Shown: in pieces, positions 1 to 4,820 of the stretch | Numbering within the stretch: position 1 is the first letter of the stretch | Layout of the letters: the number at the start of each line of letters is the position of its first letter | Assembly: GCA_019419725.1 (NCBI GenBank) | Contig: DXZL01000111.1 | Coordinates: 1 to 5,221, forward strand | DNA from: Veillonella sp. | Lineage (GTDB): Bacteria > Bacillota > Negativicutes > Veillonellales > Veillonellaceae | Direction: 5' to 3' | DNA length: 5,221 nt | Made by a program: the position numbers and the translations under genes | The notes under the pieces: model-generated | Databases searched by the model: none | What the model was told of the DNA's origin: nothing | Seen by the model: the letters and a program-made list of their open reading frames with translations, nothing else

Positions 1-64
1 CAACTTGCTCATCGGTCATTTCTTTGAAATCGTAATCGGACTTGCGTGTATGAATTGTGTTCAT
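1..64 (-). CDS. sigH: RNA polymerase sigma factor SigH, N-terminal fragment (runs off the left edge)
   Basis: Only the first 21 codons are in the window, beginning at the ATG at 64-62 and reading MNTIHTRKSDYDFKEMTDEQV. The start is well supported by the Shine-Dalgarno AAGGAGG at 76-70, 5 nt before the ATG. The tail DEQV matches the segment just before the first helix of Bacillus SigH (DEQVIEKV). In Bacillus and relatives the gene after yacP/rae1 is sigH, which encodes the sigma factor of early stationary phase. Identification therefore rests on a short motif plus strong gene-order conservation; the sigma-70 regions 2 and 4 are outside the window. The gene has its own sigma-A-type promoter at 133-105 and may also receive read-through from rae1, since no terminator is visible between them. 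Another small protein with a similar N-terminus cannot be excluded from 21 residues. Confidence 0.75.
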   Translation of the reverse strand, partial: MNTIHTRKSDYDFKEMTDEQV

Positions 65-69
65 ATGCT

Positions 70-76
70 CCTCCTT
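70..76 (-). promoter_or_regulatory. Ribosome binding site of sigH
   Basis: AAGGAGG on the minus strand lies 5 nt upstream of the ATG at 64. It is the strongest Shine-Dalgarno sequence in the window and fixes the start of the truncated sigH gene. Confidence 0.9.
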
Positions 77-104
77 ACAATTGAGCAGAAAAACCAATAT
101 ATTT

Positions 105-133
105 ATTATACTGGAACTATTTGTGATTTTCAA
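105..133 (-). promoter_or_regulatory. Sigma-A-type promoter for sigH
   Basis: On the minus strand there is a -35 box TTGAAA at 133-128, a 17-bp spacer and a perfect -10 box TATAAT at 110-105. Transcription would start near position 98, giving a leader of about 34 nt before the sigH ATG, with the strong AAGGAGG site inside it. The -35 starts 4 nt after the rae1 stop codon. No terminator hairpin lies between rae1 and this promoter, so sigH probably has both its own promoter and operon read-through. The promoter call is seen directly in the sequence; its use in vivo is inferred. Confidence 0.85.
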
Positions 134-136
134 CTA

Positions 137-670
137 TCAATGGCCACGGCGCAATTTCTCTAGCTTTTCAGCTACTTCAGGAGATAATAAACCTCCTACT
201 TCATTACGTCGCAAGCTAAATTGATCTCGTCTATGTTCATGAGCGTATTGTAGTCGTTCTTCTTCCTTAGCAAGGCGAATCATATTTTGTAATTCTCTTG
301 CAGGAATTCGTAAACCACCGGACCCAAGAATTTGATTTTGTTCTGCCCCATCAGAAGTTACAACATATACATTGGTATATTTGCCTTTACGCAAAAATAC
401 CTCTCGTTCTATAAAGGAATCTGCTGTTTCACCATCATCTGTATATACTTCAATAAAACCATTTGTAATGGCCTCAATAGAGCCTCCAGACTTAGTATAT
501 TTACCATCAAATACAAGGATAACTTCGTATCCTTTGAATTTTCCGTAATTTAACAGTCTGTCTCTAAGTTCCATACGAGCATGTTCTAATGATTCATGTG
601 CTAGTTTCTTTAGATGAGTCCAGGCGAATATCACATTATATCCGTCTACAATTAAAATATCCTTTAACAT
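137..670 (-). CDS. rae1: NYN/PIN-like ribosome-associated mRNA endonuclease Rae1 (YacP family)
   Basis: The 177-residue product is close to the 170 aa of Bacillus Rae1 (YacP), which enters the ribosomal A site and cuts certain mRNAs during translation. The NYN (PIN-like) nuclease fold is visible. VDGYN (8-12) carries the first acidic residue D9. VFDG (53-56) carries D55. DGETAD (79-84) carries E81 and D84. VTSDGAEQ (104-111) carries D107. The family's LRxxARE segment is at 120-126 and the usual LEKLRRG ending at 170-176. The charged helix at about 131-156 (RLAKEEERLQ...) is also typical. The ATG lies 2 nt after the rlmB stop and I see no Shine-Dalgarno before it, so translation probably depends on coupling to rlmB. 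It is the fourth gene of the T-box-controlled cysS operon. The role in mRNA surveillance is taken from Bacillus and is inferred here. Confidence 0.93.
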   Translation of the reverse strand: MLKDILIVDGYNVIFAWTHLKKLAHESLEHARMELRDRLLNYGKFKGYEVILVFDGKYTKSGGSIEAITNGFIEVYTDDGETADSFIEREVFLRKGKYTNVYVVTSDGAEQNQILGSGGLRIPARELQNMIRLAKEEERLQYAHEHRRDQFSLRRNEVGGLLSPEVAEKLEKLRRGH

Positions 671-672
671 AG

Positions 673-1404
673 TTATTTCGCTTGTCGTTGACGAACCGCT
701 TCATACATGAGAACGGCAGCCGCCACAGATGCATTTAAAGAATTTAAATTTCCATACATAGGAATGGTAACGAGGAAATCACATGCGTCTTTCACAACGC
801 GACTAATGCCTTTCCCTTCATTACCAATTACGATAACAGTAGGAATTGTCATATCTGCCTCATATAAAGTGCGATCCCCTTCCATATGAGCGCCCATAAC
901 CCAAAATCCTTGTTTTTGAAGTTGTTTAATGGTTTGAGCTACATTTCCAACCTGCACTAGTGGAATTTGTTCAATAGCACCGGCTGATGTTTTAGCAACT
1001 GTCGCATTAATAGGGGCATTATGTCGCTTCGGAATAAGTACCGCTGTAGCACCCACACATTCAGCAGTACGAATGATAGCCCCCATATTATGAGGATCCT
1101 CAACGCCATCTGTTAAAATAAGCAAAGGCACTTCATGATTCGTCTCCTGTAGCACTTCACCTAGTTCTTTAAATTGAACGGCAGAAACAAGAGCTATAAC
1201 ACCTTGATGTGGTACCTCTAAATCATATTTATTCATTTGTTTGATAGGCGTTGGACGTACTTCAATACCTTGAGATTTAGCAAGACCAACAATATCAGCT
1301 AGACCAGTTTTAACCTTATCTTCACTGACCATAATGCGTTGAATAGAGCGCCCACTTTTAAGGGCCTCTTTAACTGCATTGCGACCTACAATATAATTAT
1401 CCAT
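673..1404 (-). CDS. rlmB: 23S rRNA (guanosine-2'-O)-methyltransferase RlmB, SpoU/TrmH family
   Basis: The 243-residue product has the usual RlmB length and uses S-adenosylmethionine to 2'-O-methylate a 23S rRNA guanosine (Gm2251 in E. coli numbering). Residues 1-77 form the SpoU substrate-binding domain, starting YIVGRNAVKEAL and including HQGVIALVS (66-74). The SPOUT knot domain follows. Motif 1 is DGVEDPHNMGAIIRTAE (99-115), with N106 and R112. Motif 2 is IGNEGKGIS (193-201), with E196. Motif 3 is IPMYGNLNSLNASVA (214-228), with the NSLNAS loop at 221-226. The ATG at 1404 follows the mrnC stop by 1 nt. A Shine-Dalgarno GAGG at 1416-1413, inside the mrnC end, is spaced 8 nt from it. Gene order and motifs favour RlmB over the related TrmH and RlmH enzymes. 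The exact target nucleotide is inferred from family members. Confidence 0.95.
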   Translation of the reverse strand: MDNYIVGRNAVKEALKSGRSIQRIMVSEDKVKTGLADIVGLAKSQGIEVRPTPIKQMNKYDLEVPHQGVIALVSAVQFKELGEVLQETNHEVPLLILTDGVEDPHNMGAIIRTAECVGATAVLIPKRHNAPINATVAKTSAGAIEQIPLVQVGNVAQTIKQLQKQGFWVMGAHMEGDRTLYEADMTIPTVIVIGNEGKGISRVVKDACDFLVTIPMYGNLNSLNASVAAAVLMYEAVRQRQAK

Positions 1405-1405
1405 A

Positions 1406-1882
1406 CTACATACCTCGTAGAGTTATAGAAAAGGCTTGCCCCATAATATGCTGTAAGCGCTCATCTTGACGCGTTTCATACAGAAATCCCAGTACAGCTT
1501 CAAAGGCCGTACTACTGCGATATTCTTGAACTGAACTGCTTTTCGGTACATTCACATTACTATTTCTAGCACGTCGTGCAATAGCTTGTTCTTGTTCTGT
1601 AAAAGTATCCTCTATTTCTACCAATACCTTCGCTTGTGACTTAGCACAAATAAACTCAGTAACAATTGTGTGCAACACTTGCACCTTCGTTATATTCATT
1701 TGTACCACTCGTTCACGCACATACATGGAGTATACTGCATCACCAATATAGGCAAGCATAACTGCATCTGTACTAAGGCATTCCTCTATAGTTCTTTTAC
1801 GCAAACGAAGCGGCTCTTGTTCAAGAGCCGTCAACTTTTTTATCGCTTCATTCTTTAAGAATTGAAATTGTTTAAACTTCAC
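1406..1882 (-). CDS. mrnC: Mini-ribonuclease III (MrnC), 23S rRNA maturation nuclease
   Basis: This is a ribonuclease III-like protein that lacks a double-stranded RNA binding domain. In Bacillus, Mini-III trims both ends of 23S rRNA precursor with help from ribosomal protein L3. From the GTG start I chose the product is 158 aa. The RNase III signature is LAYIGDAVYSMYVRER (43-58), with catalytic D48. AKSQAKVL (80-87) and the RRARN segment (103-107) follow, and YRSSTAFEAVLGFLY (121-135) carries the second catalytic acid E128. The GTG at 1882 is preceded by GGTGGA (1894-1889) at 6 nt spacing. An alternative TTG start at 1918 would add 12 residues but has no good ribosome site. With GTG the gene overlaps the cysS end by 11 nt. 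The 42 residues before LAYIGDA exceed the roughly 18 in Bacillus MrnC, so there is a basic N-terminal extension. Function is well supported; the start is less certain. Confidence 0.9.
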   Translation of the reverse strand: MKFKQFQFLKNEAIKKLTALEQEPLRLRKRTIEECLSTDAVMLAYIGDAVYSMYVRERVVQMNITKVQVLHTIVTEFICAKSQAKVLVEIEDTFTEQEQAIARRARNSNVNVPKSSSVQEYRSSTAFEAVLGFLYETRQDERLQHIMGQAFSITLRGM

Positions 1883-3320
1883 GTTTTTTCCACCGTGCAC
1901 CTTGAGGAGAATCCTCAATAGTAATACCGATTTCAGCCAAACGATCGCGGATACAATCAGCTAGTGCCCATTGTTTTTGATCACGACATGCTTGACGTAC
2001 AGACAAGATAACCTGCATTAATTCTTCATATTCAGCAGCATTGGCACCAGTGTTGCCTTCCCATGCTTTTTCAAGAATACCAATAACCTCTGTCATGAAC
2101 TTGAAAATACGTTTAACTTCAGCAATTGCTTCTTGGCAAACAACGCCTTCACGGCCTGTCACAGCTTGGTAATAGATATTGATTTCTTTAGCAAGACCAA
2201 ACATGCTAGATGTAGCTAAAGCAGTATTGAAATCATCACTCATTGCTGCTTCGAATTCTTCTTCATACTCTTTAGCTTTTTCTAATAAATGTTGAGCCTC
2301 ATCACAAGGACCTGGTTCACATTTTTCAAGGTACAATAGATTTTCAATAGCAGTACTTAAACGTTCTAAGGATTTATTTGCTTCTTCTAAACGTTCATCA
2401 GAGAAATCTAATGGACTACGATAATGTGTACTCAACAAGAAGTAGCGCAATGCATCTGGACTATATTGTTCTAAAATATCTTTTACCAAGAAGAAGTTAT
2501 TCAAGGATTTAGACATTTTTTCAGAATTAATAGTGATGAAACCATTGTGTAACCAGTAGCGTACAGATGGATGTTGACCAGAACAACCTTCAGATTGAGC
2601 AATTTCATTTTCATGATGAGGGAAGATCAAATCGCTACCGCCACCATGGAAATCAAATTCTGTACCTAAATATTTTTGGCTCATCGCAGAACATTCAATA
2701 TGCCAGCCTGGACGACCGTTACCCCAAGGACTTTCCCAATACGGTTCACCTGGTTTTGCTGCTTTCCATAATGCAAAGTCCATAGGATTTTTCTTACGGC
2801 CATCAACTTCGATACGAGCACCGGCTTCCATATCATCTAATGTACGGCCAGATAACTCACCATAGTGTTCAAATTTATCAACGCTATAATATACATCGCC
2901 ATCGAGTTCATAAGCATAGCCTTTTTCAATCAATGTAGAAATCATAGCGATAATGTCTTCGATATGTGTAGAAACACGAGGATAAATATCAGCACGTTGT
3001 ACACCAAGTGCATCCATTACTTCAAAATAGCTATCAATATAACGGTTTGCAATAGTATCCCAAGATACACCTTCACCATTAGATGTATTGATGATCTTAT
3101 CATCTACATCTGTAAAGTTTTGTACATATGTTACTTTATAGCCTACATGTTTCATATAGCGACGAATTACGTCCCATGTTACGAATGGACGTGCATTGCC
3201 AATATGAGGATGGTTATATGGTGTAACACCACATACGTACATCTTTGCCTCACCTGGTGTTACAGGATTAAACACCTCTTTTTGGCGCGTCATAGTATTA
3301 TAAACTGTAATTTCTCTCAT
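1872..3320 (-). CDS. cysS: Cysteinyl-tRNA synthetase
   Basis: This 482-residue class I aminoacyl-tRNA synthetase activates cysteine with ATP and charges tRNA-Cys in the cytoplasm. The full set of family marks is present. The HIGH-type motif is HIGN (39-42) within GVTPYNHPHIGNARP. The KMSKS loop is at 268-272. The four zinc ligands that bind the cysteine thiol are C30, C210, H235 and E239 (in FPHHENE). NFTDVDDKI (68-76) and GRPGWHIECS (202-211) are also typical. The C-terminal DALR-type and anticodon-recognition regions are intact. I place the start at the ATG at 3320, beginning MREITVYNT, with GGAGG 11 nt upstream. The reading frame stays open for 42 further codons to 3446, but that stretch is the 3' half of a T-box riboswitch and is not protein. 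The gene is first in the cysS-mrnC-rlmB-rae1 operon and is controlled by premature termination in its leader. Confidence 0.97.
   Translation of the reverse strand: MREITVYNTMTRQKEVFNPVTPGEAKMYVCGVTPYNHPHIGNARPFVTWDVIRRYMKHVGYKVTYVQNFTDVDDKIINTSNGEGVSWDTIANRYIDSYFEVMDALGVQRADIYPRVSTHIEDIIAMISTLIEKGYAYELDGDVYYSVDKFEHYGELSGRTLDDMEAGARIEVDGRKKNPMDFALWKAAKPGEPYWESPWGNGRPGWHIECSAMSQKYLGTEFDFHGGGSDLIFPHHENEIAQSEGCSGQHPSVRYWLHNGFITINSEKMSKSLNNFFLVKDILEQYSPDALRYFLLSTHYRSPLDFSDERLEEANKSLERLSTAIENLLYLEKCEPGPCDEAQHLLEKAKEYEEEFEAAMSDDFNTALATSSMFGLAKEINIYYQAVTGREGVVCQEAIAEVKRIFKFMTEVIGILEKAWEGNTGANAAEYEELMQVILSVRQACRDQKQWALADCIRDRLAEIGITIEDSPQGARWKKREV
1889..1894 (-). promoter_or_regulatory. Probable ribosome binding site of mrnC
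   Basis: GGTGGA on the minus strand ends 6 nt before the GTG at 1882, inside the last codons of cysS. It is imperfect but is the only plausible Shine-Dalgarno here, and it favours the GTG start over the TTG at 1918. Confidence 0.55.
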
Positions 3321-3331
3321 CGTTACCGATG

Positions 3332-3336
3332 CCTCC
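3332..3336 (-). promoter_or_regulatory. Ribosome binding site of cysS
   Basis: GGAGG on the minus strand lies 11 nt before the ATG at 3320 and just downstream of the T-box terminator. The spacing is a little long. It overlaps another ATG at 3338, in the sequence ATGGAGG, which therefore has no ribosome site of its own. This decides the start in favour of MREITV. Confidence 0.8.
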
Positions 3337-3349
3337 ATTTTTGTAAAAT

Positions 3350-3385
3350 AAAAAAGACCTCTCATCTCATACAGAGACGATGGTC
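3350..3385 (-). terminator. Regulated intrinsic terminator of the Cys T-box
   Basis: On the minus strand GACC (3385-3382) pairs with GGTC (3359-3356), and GTCTC (3378-3374) pairs with GAGAT (3368-3364). A small internal bulge separates the two helices, and six T (3355-3350) follow. The 5' arm reuses CTCTGT (3376-3371), which is the 3' arm of the antiterminator, so the two structures exclude each other as in canonical transcriptional T-boxes. Confidence 0.9.
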
Positions 3386-3597
3386 CGCGGTTCCACTCTG
3401 TTAGGCACCAGCAGTGGTACCCACTCATCGCATAACGGCGCGTCACCGGACAAACCTACCTATAATCGGAGTGTCAGCTCGTGAATGCATTTCGTCTACC
3501 TATTCTTGAACCCTCCCACCATCGGTTCTCGCTAAAAAGTTAGTTGTAGAGTACTTCTTTCAGTCTTAGCTATTAGTAATTATCTATATTCAGATAT
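3350..3597 (-). promoter_or_regulatory. T-box riboswitch, cysteine-specific (tRNA-Cys sensor), leader of cysS
   Basis: This leader binds tRNA and lets transcription continue when tRNA-Cys is uncharged. Stem I shows the loop-E element AGUA (3555-3552) facing GAA (3493-3491), a helix TCTAC (3550-3546) with GTAGA (3499-3495), and a distal hairpin GAACC (3528-3524)/GGTTC (3512-3508) with an 11-nt loop. The specifier codon is TGC at 3489-3487, which is cysteine. A tentative base helix pairs AGCT (3571-3568) with AGCT (3479-3476). A hairpin GGTACC (3421-3416)/GGTGCC (3409-3404) is probably Stem III. The antiterminator pairs ACAGAG (3401-3396) with CTCTGT (3376-3371) around the bulge UGGAACC (3395-3389). 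The variable base of UGGN is A, which matches the U73 discriminator of tRNA-Cys. The 5' end is inferred from the promoter at 3632-3604. Codon, discriminator and downstream gene all agree. Confidence 0.95.
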
Positions 3598-3603
3598 GTA
3601 AAT

Positions 3604-3632
3604 ATTGTATCAATTATCCTATAGAAAGTCAA
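3604..3632 (-). promoter_or_regulatory. Sigma-A-type promoter of the T-box/cysS operon
   Basis: On the minus strand there is a -35 box TTGACT (3632-3627), a 17-bp spacer and a -10 box TACAAT (3609-3604). The predicted start near 3597 lies about 25 nt before the first recognisable Stem I sequence. The -35 box directly follows the T-rich tail of the symporter terminator, so the two units are packed end to end. Confidence 0.87.
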
Positions 3633-3633
3633 T

Positions 3634-3720
3634 GAAAACAAGAAAATCCTCATCTCTCAACATATCCAATTAGCCTATTAAACATGCATATTCTGGATAT
3701 AGAATTTGAAAGATGAGGAT
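3634..3720 (-). terminator. Long hairpin terminator of the symporter gene
   Basis: The region 3720-3646 on the minus strand forms a 75-nt hairpin. The outer 15-bp stem pairs 3720-3706 with 3660-3646 and contains one T-G wobble. After a 4-nt bulge an inner stem of 7 to 8 bp pairs TATATCCA with TGGATATG. The loop is about 25 nt and contains the palindrome ATGCAT. A T-rich tail TTTTCTTGTTTTC follows (from about 3646 to 3634). It begins 13 nt after the symporter stop codon. On the plus strand the hairpin is followed by AAGGAA, so it is not a terminator in that direction. The stem is longer than most intrinsic terminators. Confidence 0.8.
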
Positions 3721-3733
3721 AAGGAATTACCTA

Positions 3734-4705
3734 TTAAGCGTTTTCCAATTTTTCTTGATCATCATGTTTACGGCAAATACCTGCAAAGATAGAGCCTGTA
3801 AAGTTATGGATAATGGAGAACACTGCACCTGCTACTGCTGCTTGAGGTGTAAAGTGTTTAAGTGCTAAAGATACGGATAATGCAGAATTTTGCATTGCCA
3901 CTTCAATTTGCATAGCACGACGAGAGGAAATATCGATGCTAAGTGCCTTACAAATGAAGTACGTTACTACATAACCACTCACATTTTGTACCAAGCAAGC
4001 TACGAAGATGATGAAACCAGTTTCAGCAATTTGTTTTTGGTTTACTGCAGTTACAGCAGCCAAGATTAACAATACTGCAATGGCCGCAATTGTAGGACAT
4101 ACAGATTTAACAGGTTCAATCTTAGAGCCGATGAAGTAATTCAATACGATACCCAAGATGATTGGTACCAATACGATTTTTACGATAGAAATAAACATCG
4201 GCATGAATTGAATTTCAATGGAAGATGTAGCACCTGCATAGAGTACAACGAATAAAGGTGTCAAAATTGGAGCCAATAATGTAGAAACAGTCGTTGCAGA
4301 TACAGATAAAGGAACATTACCATTAGCAAGGAATGTCATAACATTAGAAGCTGTACCACCAGGACATGCACCTAACAAGATGAAGCCAATACCAATTTCC
4401 GGAGGGAAATTGAAGATAAGAGCAACTAAGAAACCTGCCAGTGGCATCCATAAGAATTGAATAACAGATACAAGAATAACCTTCATTGGTTGCTTAAATA
4501 CATCAAGGAAAACTTGAGCCGTTAATGTTAAACCCATAGCAAACATTACAAATTGAAGCATGTACGCAATGTACGGCGTCATCCAAGAAAATACAGTTGG
4601 TAATAAATACGCTAACACTGCCATCAATAGCACGATCCAGGAAAGATAGCTATTGAATAAGTGATTAAGAGAACGAATAATACTCATAAAAGCACTCACT
4701 TTCAT
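3734..4705 (-). CDS. Bile acid:sodium symporter (BASS/SBF) family transporter
   Basis: The 323-residue inner-membrane protein has about ten hydrophobic segments (roughly 21-40, 43-67, 74-98, 104-127, 132-157, 168-190, 203-221, 229-253, 263-283, 287-311) and a short charged C-terminus. The family core is GACPGGTASNVMTFLANG (112-129). Residues corresponding to the two sodium sites of the Neisseria ASBT structure are present: S120, N121, T138, T139, E268 in EVAMQN, plus Q83 and Q272. This supports sodium-coupled uptake. The substrate cannot be read from sequence; bacterial relatives move bile acids, pantoate or other organic anions. The ATG at 4705 has no Shine-Dalgarno. An ATG at 4687 (MSIIRS), preceded by a weak GTGAG, is a real alternative that would remove 6 residues without touching a membrane segment. 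The gene has its own promoter and terminator, so it is a single-gene unit between gltX and cysS. Confidence 0.92.
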   Translation of the reverse strand: MKVSAFMSIIRSLNHLFNSYLSWIVLLMAVLAYLLPTVFSWMTPYIAYMLQFVMFAMGLTLTAQVFLDVFKQPMKVILVSVIQFLWMPLAGFLVALIFNFPPEIGIGFILLGACPGGTASNVMTFLANGNVPLSVSATTVSTLLAPILTPLFVVLYAGATSSIEIQFMPMFISIVKIVLVPIILGIVLNYFIGSKIEPVKSVCPTIAAIAVLLILAAVTAVNQKQIAETGFIIFVACLVQNVSGYVVTYFICKALSIDISSRRAMQIEVAMQNSALSVSLALKHFTPQAAVAGAVFSIIHNFTGSIFAGICRKHDDQEKLENA

Positions 4706-4732
4706 AATAAATAAAAATAAAAGACGCCGATT

Positions 4733-4761
4733 ATTATAGCATTTCTATTGAATAATCTCAA
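4733..4761 (-). promoter_or_regulatory. Sigma-A-type promoter of the symporter gene
   Basis: On the minus strand there is a -35 box TTGAGA (4761-4756), a 17-bp spacer and a perfect -10 box TATAAT (4738-4733). The -10 is preceded by TGC, an extended -10 element. The start would be near 4726, leaving a leader of only about 20 nt before the ATG at 4705, or about 39 nt before the ATG at 4687. Confidence 0.87.
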
Positions 4762-4768
4762 TATACAT

Positions 4769-4804
4769 AAAAAAGCTCCCATAACCTCAGCTATGAGAGC
4801 TTTT
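4769..4804 (-). terminator. Intrinsic terminator after gltX
   Basis: On the minus strand AAAAGCTCTCATA (4804-4792) pairs with TATGGGAGCTTTT (4783-4771) around an 8-nt loop, and six T (4774-4769) close the structure. The single imperfect position is a T-G wobble on the minus strand. It lies 17 nt after the gltX stop and separates gltX from the symporter promoter. The mirrored A and T runs could also allow termination of plus-strand transcripts. Confidence 0.92.
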
Positions 4805-4820
4805 ATATTAGCTTCTATTA

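Noticed and set aside
332..889. Short plus-strand open frames opposite rae1 and rlmB
   Set aside because: They overlap well-supported genes on the other strand, lack Shine-Dalgarno sequences and show no recognisable protein.
2865..3404. A 179-codon open frame on the plus strand opposite cysS
   Set aside because: It is an antisense shadow of cysS and the T-box, with an odd Cys/Ile/Tyr-rich composition, no ribosome site and no domain. The minus-strand reading has full family motifs.
3496..3522. Possible leader peptide in the T-box (ATG GTG GGA GGG ... TAG)
   Set aside because: The ATG sits in the Stem I distal loop, has no ribosome site, and the eight-codon frame holds no cysteine codons. The T-box explains the conserved bases.
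3646..3720. MITE or insertion sequence with terminal inverted repeats
   Set aside because: I see no convincing target-site duplication and only one copy in the window. Its position 13 nt after a stop codon with a following T-rich tract fits a terminator better. A genome search could reopen this.
3356..3720. Similar CTCATCTC motifs in the T-box terminator and in the upstream hairpin
   Set aside because: The similarity is short and low in complexity, and each copy is explained by its own hairpin. I do not see a true repeat.
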